This document shows positions 47,080 through 56,540 of a stretch of 64,000 nt of DNA, piece by piece. Origin of the DNA: Spongilla lacustris (taxonomy: Eukaryota; Porifera; Demospongiae; Spongillida; Spongillidae); contig OX442421.1 of the NCBI GenBank assembly GCA_949361645.1, forward strand, positions 5,251,320 through 5,315,319. Reading direction: 5' to 3'. Position 1 is the stretch's first letter; each line of letters starts with the position of its first letter. Position numbers and translations under genes: made by a program. Under the pieces are notes generated by a model. That model worked only from the letters and a program-made list of their open reading frames with translations, searched no databases and had not been told where the DNA came from.

Positions 47080-48055
47080 TGATAATTAGGTCAAAATACG
47101 TGACCTATGTATTTCCCCTCTAATTACACCTTTTTGGGTAGAGTTTGGGTGATAGGATGATGCATGGACATAGGATCTGGTATTGGTGGTTTTTATATGA
47201 GTTTTGTAATCAAGATATCCAGTCATATTGAACTTGTCTCCTTTATAGACTGTAACATCCAGGAAGGTGGCTTCCTTCCTGGACTTTTCATATGTAATCT
47301 TGATCATTTGGTGGGCATTATTACATTTCTCCACCAACTCATCCAACACTTTCTGATCCATTCCAGATCATAAATATGTCATCAATGAAGTATAACCTCG
47401 CTGTCTTAACTTCATGATGGGTCTACAGTATCTATACTGTTCCAGACTAAGTAAGCCTGCCCTGTACAACTTTTTTAGTTTTAGGATAAGATTTCAGTGG
47501 GGCTGATATATCTTTGTCAAGCCTCTGATACACCTCCCTATTTCCCACATGTTGTCTCCCATTTTGGACATAGTCATCTACATTTTCCATGACAATTACC
47601 GAGCCCTTATCTGCTGGTTTAATGATCAGATTTTTTGTCTGTATCAATTTCCAAAAGCATCACCTAGCTACATGTGGCAGATTGTTTCTTCTGTCATCCT
47701 TGGATTTGACTGGAGGAATCAGTAGCGCTTTCACTTTCTTTATGAGCTGTTCAACTTGGAGGCTATCAACCTTCCCAGGGTCAAAGTAAGTCTTCCTTTA
47801 TAGTTTAGGAAGCTGACTATCAAACCCTCTGAACAAGTATCTGAGCCTCAACTTCCTACAGAATTCATTTACTTGCCTTACCAGCAATTCCTCATTTCTG
47901 AGGCATGGCTTTGGTATGAATGATAGGCCTTTCCCAAGTAGTGCAATTGTATTTTTGTCTAATACTTGGTCCGAGAGATTAACTAGGTAATTGTTATTGT
48001 CCTTAGTTATCTCCCGTACCCTTTCCCAATACTTCTTTGTCAAAGTCACGGGGTT
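47080..48055 (-). pseudogene. Penelope-like reverse transcriptase fragment
   Basis: Three broken frames in order: 48049-47798 (NYLVNLSDQVLDKNTIALL, GKGLSFIPKP), 47647-47447 (NLIIKPADKGSVIVM) and about 47405-47086. The last has the RT catalytic motif YFIDDIFMIW and then FLDVTVYKGD and YVHASSYHPNSTQKGVIRGE. The order and the combination 'KPADKG ... FIDDI ... SxHPxxxKxxI' fit Penelope-like elements. No GIY-YIG endonuclease was seen. Frames are separated by stops or shifts, so it is dead. Confidence 0.6.
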
Positions 48056-48269
48056 TCAAATTGATCATTTGACAACAGTTATGACAGTTTAACACAGTGG
48101 TATGGTAACAGGAATTCAATATTTTCGCTTGAGGGTCTGAAAGGCTTCTTTGCAGACATCGCTCCTGTGGATTTTGTTCGGGCCCGCCTTCTTGGTCAGC
48201 TCTGTGAGAGGAGCAGCCACCGTAGCATAGCCCGGTATGAATTTTCTAAGTATACTGTGAGTCCCAGCA

Positions 48270-49985
48270 CAGTTCTAATTACCTTCTTGGTCCTTGGGGT
48301 GGGAAACGCTTCCACGGCTGCAATCTTGCTCCCTGTCAATACAGGGCCACCAAACGATGCCTCTAGCTAGGGATTTCATCCTGGTGATCCCAGGGTGGGC
48401 CGCATGGAGAATTTTAATCACTGCCTCCCGGGCATCTTGAGGAACTACAACACGGCTACCCCAGAGGACACACCCATCCTGAATGCATAATTCCATCCTG
48501 CGCTGCTTGAAAGGTTGGAAAATGGGGTCGGACAAAATTGAATCCCAGGTTCCATGTTGAACCACATTACGAACTCTTGAAAGAACCGGTTTTCCGGTTA
48601 GCTTTTTGATAGCTGCTGCCGAAATGGGTGCTTCACTTAAATCCAATGCTTCCAGAAGTAGAACCATGTCCCCTGGAGTGGGAACCGGTGAATCCTGCAA
48701 GGGTAAATGACTCAAAGCATCCGCATTTCCCTGCAACTTGCTCGGATGGAAAGAAATGGTGTAATCAAAAGCACTGAGGGTAAGTGCCATCTGAGGAATG
48801 GGACGATCGACTGCAAAGAGGTACTGCAGGGGTTTATGGTCAGAAAGGATAGTAGTGTGCCTACCATAAACATATTGGTGAAACTTGTCCACCCTAAACA
48901 CAATGGCTAAAGCTTCCTGTCCAACTGAGAGTACTTATGCTCAGCTGGAGCTAGTGTGCGCGAAGCAAAAGCAATTGAAGGATCAAAGCCTTCTTCGAAG
49001 TGGTGTGATAACACCGCTCCGATACCGTACTCTGAAGCATCACAGGCCAGCACTAGCTCTCTATCAGGGTCATAGTGGAAAAGAACGGAAGCAGAAGTTA
49101 ACAATTCCTTAGCCTTGAGGAAAGCAACTTGTTGGGAAGACTCCCAACTCCAACTTCTCTGACTTTTCAGGAGGTCATACAAAGGGGCGAGGGTGGATGA
49201 TAAATTTAGCAGGAACTTGCTATAATAGTTAAGTAACCCCAACCACGATTTCAGTTGTGTAATGTTTTTGGGAGCCGGGGCTTGTAAAATAGCTTGCTTT
49301 TTATCCTCTTTGGGTTGAATACCAGCAGAAGAAATACGGTGGGAGCAAGAATGAACATTTGGACAAATTGACTTTAAGACCAGAGTCCTCTAAGCAGGAG
49401 AGAACTCCCTCCAAATTGCAAAGGTGTTCGCTTTCCGAAGAACCTGAAACAAGGATATCATCAAAGAACACACAAACACCTGGAATACCATGTAAGAGTG
49501 ATTCCATGGAGCGCTGAAAAATAGCGGGTGCAGAAGCCACCCCAAAAGGAAGGCGATTGTAACGGTAAAGTCCCCTGTGCGTAGAAATGGTCAAAAGTTG
49601 TTTGGACTCCTCATCCACTGGCAACTGAAGAGATAAGTGTTGGCAAGATCGAATTTTGAGAATACTTTGGATTCCCTAGGTACACTAGCAACTCGTCAAC
49701 GCGAGGAAGCGGATACGACTCTAGTGTTGTGGCACGATTAACAGTAAGTTTGTAATCACCGCAGATACGAACAGAACCGTCTCTTTTAACTACCAGAATG
49801 ATCGGTGCTGCCCAATCTAAGAAATGAACAGCCTCGATTATTCCCTCCTTTCCTAGGCAGTCGAGCTCGGCCTCAATCCTTTGCTGCAAAACAAAAGGAA
49901 CTGGTCTATGCTTGAAGAATGCTGGCTTGACAGGTCTGTCAACGAACAATTTAACCGAAACACCCTTGAGTTTCCACAACCCCTC
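48270..49985 (-). pseudogene. Ty3/Gypsy pol fragment (RT, RNase H, start of integrase)
   Basis: Successive frames on the minus strand: 49979-49611 (RT start; WAAPIILVVKRDGSVRICGD, YPLPRVDELL), 49624-49301 (RT core; YRYNRLPFGVASAPAIFQ and the catalytic VCVFFDDILVSG), 49242-48907 (RNase H start; LVLACDASEYGIGAVLSHH) and 48901-48275 (RNase H end; LSDHKPLQYLF, then integrase zinc-binding region HPGITRMKSLARGIVWWPCI). At least three frame changes separate them. The upstream gag/protease and downstream integrase core are missing. Confidence 0.85.
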
Positions 49986-50353
49986 ACTGAAGAGTGACGA
50001 AAAATGTGTTAAAAGCCATTAGATAGGTGTTAATAACTTGTTGATGGATGTGGATTAACTTGGATTGGGTGGGGGATTATTCGGAAGTACAACTGTAAAA
50101 GCAAGACATTAATATTCACACATTTGCAGATGTTGAATCTGCAAATGCATAATAAAATTATAAGCACGGTTTAATTAGTAATGGACATTTCTGCTGTGCT
50201 TCGAGCGAATTCATCGATAATACCATCAATATTAAAAAAAAATTCTTTCAACTGCTATTAAGAGAAGCGCCTCTAGCATCATTCACTGACTCACTTCAGT
50301 GCAGAGAAACTTTGTTCAGCAGTACATGCTCTAATCGGAATGGCTAAGGCAAG

Positions 50354-50447
50354 TAGCTGCTCTTCTTCAGAGTTTCTCCAAGTCGGCACATCTGGTTCTG
50401 CCTCTTCATCCGCCTCCACTTCTGAGTCTGCCTCCTCCTTCATGAAC
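50354..50447 (-). pseudogene. Short Gypsy pre-RT fragment
   Basis: About 90 bp closely resembling 58005-58075 (same 'tcggcac.tctggttctgcctcttc' phrase), which encodes the acidic linker EAEPDVPTW ahead of an RT domain. It shows that more than one decayed copy of the same Gypsy family is present. Confidence 0.55.
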
Positions 50448-50495
50448 TCACCTCTTAGTCATGACGTACCTTGCGGAGCTCATGAGGGTGAAATT

Positions 50496-51545
50496 ACTGG
50501 ATCCCACGTGTAATTGTTGCACTAAAACTAAAGTCCTCCGTAGTTGCGAGGTACATCAGAGAAAAAATACCTGTAAGGAGTTGTATCAGATGATGACTGG
50601 TGAAGCTTCACAAACTCCTGCTCACAGAAGCGCCATCTAACTTTATTCCCAATACCTATACATAAAGGAAACCTTAATCATCCACATAAAATACAATGCC
50701 TATATAATTACCTTCAGCTTGCAATCCTCCAAATAGCTTCCCATTTGATCCCCACAAAGGTTTGTACAAGCAAAATGAACGTACGGAAACTGCAAACTTG
50801 TGACCAGGCCTCGCACCATAAACACAGCCATAGTTATTGCAAGACTAAGGCTGCTGTCATGACCACTTACAAGTGACTGTTCAAAATCTGCTAAGTAATT
50901 ATTAATGCTTCCCAGGTCAGTAAAACCAACCATCTCACCACTGTGCTTATTATACACAAGATTTTGTCTAATATACATTTCATCAAGGAGAACAATGGTG
51001 CACTTATCTCGATCTGGACATGACTCAACTTTAGCAGCCTTTAGAAGCATAATATCCACTTCCACAGAAAAGCCGCACTCTGCTTCAATGTAGTGGGTAT
51101 AGTCACGCATTGTACACTGTGATGGCAGTTTCAAACATCCTGAATCACGTAAGGCTTCGTATGCTCCACTGGACCTGCAAGAGTGACGTACATATGTAAA
51201 GAAATCCACTATTTACTATAAGCTTATGTCGTAGCAACAAGCACCAACGAATCGTCAAGGATGCCAGTGCATCATTCTGGCATTGATTTTAGTGGCAGCC
51301 TGCATTTGCTGCTGCCAGAAAATGAATCCTTCGGATACATCAGCAGAATTTGCTTCGGATACATCAGCAGAATTTGGTAGGCTGCAACAGATGGCCTTTA
51401 AACCAGAGTGTAACCCCTCATCCACTGTTACTCCTTACTTAAGCTTCACAGTTTTGCGTGATCTTTGCCCTCAAGCATGACTGTTTAGTAGACTTCCTTC
51501 CATAGCTTCAGAAGACGGGTTGGAAGAAGAGGCACTGGCTGGTAC
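50496..51545 (-). pseudogene. P-element-like (THAP9-type) transposase fragment
   Basis: The main frame (51209-50700; the reading frame upstream is in pieces) has SSGAYEALRDSGCLKLPSQ, CTMRDYTHYIE, a DEMYIRQNLVYNKHSGEMVG stretch and FTDLGSINNYL, the RNase-H-like catalytic domain of P-element/THAP9 transposases. Upstream, around 51300-51255, is the conserved FWQQQMQ..MMHWHP segment, followed by a one-base shift into TIRWCLLLRHK. The N-terminal THAP domain and the C-terminal half are missing. A diverged copy of the non-coding and coding part is at 61243-62437. Confidence 0.75.
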
Positions 51546-51989
51546 CTGTATACATGCTCAAAAGTAAATTAGTAAATTCATTTTACTAAAATTCCTTGCC
51601 TGTAGTTTACATGATTGTGGGTCATAACCGGTAAACTGAGCACACACTACATCTGACAGGTTGGCCAGTTGCATCAGCTGGTAGCAACATTTAATCTTAG
51701 ATTGACCGTTCGCTGTTAAACGGTGTGTTGAACCAGTTTAACGGTTACAAAATTTGTGAACACGTTTTGTGTTTTCCGTTGTAACTAATCATCCATAAGT
51801 GTTCCACTCATTCTGAAGGTATATTTGGTATCCTAAATCATGTATCTACGATATAGAATACACTTATTCAATTACATACATATTTAGAATATTGTTACTT
51901 AAATTGAGCTCTGGCATTGCAATGATACTGTTGCTTGAATAACTGCTTTGCACATTACGCATTTTCGGCTTCGCCCGAAACCTACCTGC

Positions 51990-52117
51990 TCTTGTATGGT
52001 GCCATAAGCCAGTTTGCTCTTCCAGCCTGCACCATATCGTGCTTTTGCACCTCTTTCACCAATAACAGCCTTTGAAGAGGCGTAAACTTCGACTCCGACG
52101 GCGAACCCTTTTGCCAT
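51990..52117 (-). CDS. Unrecognised short exon-like frame
   Basis: A 43-codon frame from ATG 52117 (MAKGFAVGVEVYASSKAV) to a good donor (CAAGAGCAG|GTAGGT). Its start and splice border look real, but I recognise no family. It lies between P-like debris and the LTR element and may be the first exon of a transposon gene. Confidence 0.25.
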
Positions 52118-52283
52118 GCTAATAGAAATTACCAATGGCGGCAAAAGAAGTCGGTGGAGTGGATTTGCTTGTAATGCTACAAAAAGCAAGAATTGCGCCT
52201 AGAACTGGTGTGGCGCTAAGACTTAACAGATATCTGGATAGGACAGCAGTGCTGTTGTAGAACACAACCCCTTCTATACTGTG

Positions 52284-52349
52284 TGTAGCGTCGTATCCGA
52301 CCGCCCTGGTGCCACGTTCTTATCTTATATATTATTCATACACATTACA
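52284..52349 (-). repeat. LTR (3' in element sense)
   Basis: 66 bp, identical to 56471-56536. Begins tgtagcgtcg and ends acattaca on the plus strand; preceded by target duplication tgtg. Confidence 0.9.
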
Positions 52350-52428
52350 TCACTCCCCAATAACTAACTACTAGCAATGTTACATCTGGCCCCTCCCTGG
52401 ATAAAGTTCGACCCCGAACTTGATCTTC

Positions 52429-55400
52429 CTAGAGGTAGCGCTTGGGTGTCCGAATTTGTTTGCGCAATGAGTACTGGGTAGAGTCAGTCTGCCTGTTGCG
52501 GACTGGGGGTAGGGTATGCTGATCCCTAGTCAGTTCCTGGTCTGCTGTGTCGTCCGGTTCTTGGTCAGCTGTGTCATCATCCACTGTGGTGGGTTCCGAT
52601 GTGTCCTCTCCATCTGCTGCTCCAGAGGATGCATGTTTGGCAGGCACGATGCTGTCAATCCACTGAGGGTAGTGCCCTTGGCTGGTCTGCTTCTTGCCAT
52701 ACCAGTAGAACCCATTGGGGAAACCTGGATAACAAGGAGTGGTCCTTGTCTGGTGCACCTGGATAGTTCCCTCCTCCGGAAAGTACACTTTGGAAGCGAC
52801 TACATCTGGGCTATCACAACTCTGAACCCTGTATGGTCCATGCCATGGTCGTGACAACTTGCGACTCTTCCCACTTTCATCCTGTGGAAACCTGACCATT
52901 ATCCAGTCTCCAACCTTGTACTGGACAGGGTGACAGTGCTTGTCATACTGCTGCTTGTACCTCTGCTGAGCTTTCTTTAATGCATCACAAGCGTGTTTCC
53001 GTGCAGTTGAGAGACACAAGACCAGTTCCTCCCGATAATCTTCCACATTCGTGGTTTGCACCTCTCTAGGGGGAAGTATTGCTGCCTCAGTAGGAGTTCT
53101 GCAATCCACTCCAAATAACAAGAAGGAAGGTTTTTCCTGGGTGGAGTCATGTGCTGTGTTACGGTATGCCCATAGCACGCCAGATAGATACCTGTCCCAC
53201 TGGTTGCCAAACACCGCAGCCTGCTTCCTCAGCATGGTCTTTAGTGTCCGGTTGAACCTTTCAACCATACCATCGCATTGAGGATGGTAAGCAGTGGTGT
53301 TAAGTTTCTTGATGCCTAGTAGTTTGCAGACATCTAGCATCAAGTGTGACAGCAAATTAGTACCACGGTCTGTCAGCAATGCTTCAGGAACTCCAAAGAA
53401 TGGCACTATCTCTTCAGTCAGCAGCTTCACTATCCTCTCGGTCTTCTGGTCGGGAACAGGATATACCATGGGCCATTTAGTTAGGAAGTCTTGGAAGACG
53501 ACCACATATCTATTCCCTTGACTGGTTACTGGAAGTTCCATTAGGTCTAACCCAATGATCTGAAATGGTCTTTGTACTGGGATTGGTGACAAATGGGGCT
53601 TGCTAGGTCGACAACCACCAGTGGCAGTAGCACATTCCGGACAGGACTTGCAAAATGTGACAATGTCTGCATGCATGTTCTCCCACCACCAATGCCTGGA
53701 GAGTTGGTTGTACAGCCTGGCACCACTGAAGTGACCACCAAATTTACCTCCATGGCATTCCTCCATCACCTTCCTCTGCAACTGCTTTGGGAGTACTACT
53801 CTTCGTCCTCCATCCTTCTTCTGATCCACGAAGTACAGAATGTCATCCACTATGCAGAACAATGGGCCTTGCAATGCCATCTTGCGAGCCTTCTTCTCAT
53901 CGGCTGGAAGCACATTCTGCTGCAAGAATGCAATGATTTCCTGAATGCTTGGGTCCTTCCGCTGCTCTTCCTTGAGGTCACTCAGCTCACCAACAGTGGG
54001 GCTTGACTCCAGTAGATGGGAGATGCTCGTACCTTGAACCACAGTAACTTGGACCTCTTTGTCAGCCTCATGGTATCTGGAAATCGTGTTCAACAACTCT
54101 GCCTTGTTCTCGCAGACATCTGATGCCTCCAATTTGATCAATTCCATCAGTTTCTTCTTCCTGTCTTCTCTCTCTTCACTGGTCCATATAGTGTTCACGT
54201 AAGCCTTTTCTCTCTGTCGCTCATTCTTCACCTCACATAGTTCTGCGGGTGACACCGTTCCAATCCCAACACCTTCATCCAGAACTGCTGTATAGCCACC
54301 TGTGTTCTCTACCAGGAGATAAGCAATCCCATCGTCATCTGAGCAAATGATAGAGTCTTGGACATGTATCTTACTGCTGTCATACAAGGTGTGATCAGCT
54401 TCAAAGGCCAAAGGTACTGATGAGGAGTCCCTTGTCACCTTATCCACATGAACAGGAACGACAACGCCTTTTTGGGGCGGTATACGTAGTGAGGAGATTA
54501 ACCTGACGGTTATTCTGGGAACATTGACTTTTTCCTCGGTCGGCTTTGTCGGTTGTTGCTCTGCTGACTTCCTCCCTCCTCGCCATGGTTCGGCTGAAGG
54601 GTGGTAGGTGATGATACCCAACTGCCTACAGACTCCTTCTGAGAGCAGCAGCTGGTCGTGAGCATCAAACTTGATGTATACAGGTGTAGTCATGGTTTTG
54701 TCATTGAATGTCAAATCCAAGTCTAATCGTCCATCTAAGTGAAAAGTTTGCTGACAATATGTGCGAGGCACTTTGTCCACCTTCTTGAAGTCCTTCTTCC
54801 TGACGTGAGTATGTGTAGCTAGCTTCTGGAACAGTCCTCCACCCATGATAGTGATGTCTGCGCCACTGTCAATGATGCCATACATGGGGACACCACCAAT
54901 GGTCACTTTCACGCAGTGAGACTTGCTCCCGTGATCAGATACTTGCACCTGCTTTACTCCTGAAGATTCTCCAGCATGTGAGCCTGATGCCTGCTTAGCC
55001 TTGGAGTTGTGTTGCTTGTTAGCTCTACACTCAGTCGAAATATGACCAAACTTCTTGCAGTTAAAGCACTGTTTCAGCTGAGAGCCACTGGACGTCTGTG
55101 TAGTAGCCTGTCCAGGTTCACCCCCTTGTCTATCAGACCGTTGATTGCTCCCTGGTTTGTGGTACTGCTCCCTCTTCTTCAAGCTTGCCATTCTTCGTTC
55201 TTCATTCTTGGCCGCTATACATAGCTCCTTGTAGTTGGCTGCCCCTGACACAGCCGGCGACTTCATGATCTCCTGCTTGAGCCCTTCCTGTAGCTGACTG
55301 TAAAGAAGTGCGTCCCTGGTTTCACTAGACATGTTGTCCCTTCCATAGGCTATTCTAAAAGTACGCTCCAGACGTAGTACAAGCTCAGCAACTGTCTCAT

Positions 55401-56373
55401 TGTCTCCTTGAGAGAGATGGCGGAAATCTTGTGCTGCTAAGATTTTCCCTCCAGTGTCTAGGCGAGATCTGAGTGCTGCAGTGGCAGTAACGTAGCTACT
55501 CTTCTCCTTCTGGTCAACTAACATCCATTCCTGCAACGCTTTCCCTTTGAGGTGACCTGCCAGTTGAAGTAGCTTATCTGACTCAGACCATCCATTCCAC
55601 TCAGCAGTTCGTTCAAGAGAAGGTAACCAGTCATCGAAGAGTACTTCATAAGAGTCACCAGAAAACCACTCAATGGGAGGCGCTTTACCACTGCGTTTAG
55701 TAGTCAACCCAGTTGCAGGGGTAGGTGAAACGGTATGTGATGACACTGTTGAGACAGAACTTGCAGGTGAGCAATTGTTTGCTGCCCTTTGTGCTTCTGC
55801 TAGCTGTCGCTTGAGAGACTTGATCTCTTCTTCTGCACTGCCCATCAAAGAATCAAACTGTCGGAGCTGAGCACAATTTGCACTCCATACTTCACTCAAC
55901 CGTTCCTTACAGACTGTAAGTGCTGCATCCAGCTCGTCTCTCTCTCTCCTCGTCACCAGAAGAGCTTCACGTAACTCTTCAATGCTGTCATCTTCTTCCT
56001 GTGCAGTATCGACTTGCCTTTGAGCCTCCGTGTCCCCTGCGCCCTCCATACCTGTGTTGTCTGCTACCTCTTCGTCCTCCTGGTGCACTGGTGCTGCTTC
56101 AAGGAAAACACCCTCGACGTCCTGCAACTGAAGGTGCGCGGATTCACCCACATCTGCTTCCTTGACCACAACTTGAACATTCTGCGGTTCGTGCTCCATT
56201 TCTCTAAGTTTCCCTTCAATTATCTGAAGAAGGTCAGTGGCAGACGCCTTCGTCGGTAGCTGCAACGCCGCCGCTAACTGCGTAAGGTATGCTACTGTGA
56301 GGCGCTTGGAGTTCAACGGGAAAGTCGATTGTCGAGCACGTGGCTCCTGAGTGTCGGCTCTTTCGCTTGCCAT
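52429..56373 (-). CDS. Gag-protease-integrase polyprotein without RT/RNase H
   Basis: One uninterrupted frame of 1314 codons. Order: acidic N-terminal region with coiled coil (about 130-200); Ty3/Gypsy Gag capsid-like region (about 230-390; PPIEWFSGDSYEVLFDDWLP); CCHC zinc knuckle CFNCKKFGHISTEC (about 435-450); aspartic protease IIDSGADITIMG (about 500) with LLLSEGVCRQLGI; spacer; integrase zinc-binding HHCC region (H..H about 872-882, CKSCPEC about 906-912); integrase core with D-D-E present (GLDLME about 940, TDRGTN about 996, VERFN about 1035; exactly 35 residues between the second D and E); C-terminal GPYRV module. Where Ty3/Gypsy pol normally continues from the 'RYHE' pre-RT linker (about 766) into RT and RNase H, the frame passes straight to the post-RNase H linker. 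All visible catalytic motifs of the retained domains are intact. Confidence 0.92.
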   Translation of the reverse strand: MASERADTQEPRARQSTFPLNSKRLTVAYLTQLAAALQLPTKASATDLLQIIEGKLREMEHEPQNVQVVVKEADVGESAHLQLQDVEGVFLEAAPVHQEDEEVADNTGMEGAGDTEAQRQVDTAQEEDDSIEELREALLVTRRERDELDAALTVCKERLSEVWSANCAQLRQFDSLMGSAEEEIKSLKRQLAEAQRAANNCSPASSVSTVSSHTVSPTPATGLTTKRSGKAPPIEWFSGDSYEVLFDDWLPSLERTAEWNGWSESDKLLQLAGHLKGKALQEWMLVDQKEKSSYVTATAALRSRLDTGGKILAAQDFRHLSQGDNETVAELVLRLERTFRIAYGRDNMSSETRDALLYSQLQEGLKQEIMKSPAVSGAANYKELCIAAKNEERRMASLKKREQYHKPGSNQRSDRQGGEPGQATTQTSSGSQLKQCFNCKKFGHISTECRANKQHNSKAKQASGSHAGESSGVKQVQVSDHGSKSHCVKVTIGGVPMYGIIDSGADITIMGGGLFQKLATHTHVRKKDFKKVDKVPRTYCQQTFHLDGRLDLDLTFNDKTMTTPVYIKFDAHDQLLLSEGVCRQLGIITYHPSAEPWRGGRKSAEQQPTKPTEEKVNVPRITVRLISSLRIPPQKGVVVPVHVDKVTRDSSSVPLAFEADHTLYDSSKIHVQDSIICSDDDGIAYLLVENTGGYTAVLDEGVGIGTVSPAELCEVKNERQREKAYVNTIWTSEEREDRKKKLMELIKLEASDVCENKAELLNTISRYHEADKEVQVTVVQGTSISHLLESSPTVGELSDLKEEQRKDPSIQEIIAFLQQNVLPADEKKARKMALQGPLFCIVDDILYFVDQKKDGGRRVVLPKQLQRKVMEECHGGKFGGHFSGARLYNQLSRHWWWENMHADIVTFCKSCPECATATGGCRPSKPHLSPIPVQRPFQIIGLDLMELPVTSQGNRYVVVFQDFLTKWPMVYPVPDQKTERIVKLLTEEIVPFFGVPEALLTDRGTNLLSHLMLDVCKLLGIKKLNTTAYHPQCDGMVERFNRTLKTMLRKQAAVFGNQWDRYLSGVLWAYRNTAHDSTQEKPSFLLFGVDCRTPTEAAILPPREVQTTNVEDYREELVLCLSTARKHACDALKKAQQRYKQQYDKHCHPVQYKVGDWIMVRFPQDESGKSRKLSRPWHGPYRVQSCDSPDVVASKVYFPEEGTIQVHQTRTTPCYPGFPNGFYWYGKKQTSQGHYPQWIDSIVPAKHASSGAADGEDTSEPTTVDDDTADQEPDDTADQELTRDQHTLPPVRNRQTDSTQYSLRKQIRTPKRYL

Positions 56374-56470
56374 CCCGAAAATGGCGACAACAAAAATGTA
56401 TCAAATAGCTTAGGCTGCCTAAATACCCTAAACTATGATGGATTCCAATGGGTCTCGGTGGGATTTCCAC

Positions 56471-56536
56471 TGTAGCGTCGTATCCGACCGCCCTGGTGCC
56501 ACGTTCTTATCTTATATATTATTCATACACATTACA
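56471..56536 (-). repeat. LTR (5' in element sense)
   Basis: 66 bp, identical to 52284-52349; followed on the plus strand by target duplication tgtg. The ORF start at 56373 is 98 bp inside it. Confidence 0.9.
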
Positions 56537-56540
56537 TGTG

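Larger units (their letters stand above)
45922..50093. mobile_element. 4.2-kb block bounded by about 110-bp terminal inverted repeats
   Basis: The left arm (about 45922-46035) and right arm (about 49983-50093) are inverted copies: both contain, read inward, 'aataatcccccacccaatcc', 'aagttaatccacatccatca' and 'acaagttattaacac', with a few differences toward the inner ends. Between them lie debris of three unrelated element classes, all on the minus strand: a Merlin transposase (46240-46660), a Penelope-like RT (about 47086-48049) and a Gypsy pol (about 48275-49979). The Gypsy frame begins almost at the inner edge of the right arm. This may be a DNA transposon that captured or was invaded by other elements, or two solo copies of one repeat in inverted orientation. 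Confidence 0.6.
52284..56536 (-). mobile_element. LTR retrotransposon with 66-bp LTRs, lacking RT/RNase H
   Basis: Two identical 66-bp direct repeats (52284-52349 and 56471-56536), each TG...CA in either reading, bound a 4253-bp element. The 4-bp duplication tgtg flanks it at 52280-52283 and 56537-56540, as in Ty3/Gypsy insertions. In element sense (minus strand) a TGG that could start a primer-binding site lies one base inside the 5' LTR, and a purine stretch (TTGGGGAGTGA) abuts the 3' LTR. Identical LTRs, perfect target duplication and a 1314-codon open frame point to a very recent insertion. The LTRs are unusually short. Confidence 0.88.

Noticed and set aside
52516..54006. Several plus-strand open frames inside the LTR element
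   Set aside because: Antisense shadows of the intact 1314-codon minus-strand frame, which carries all recognisable domains.
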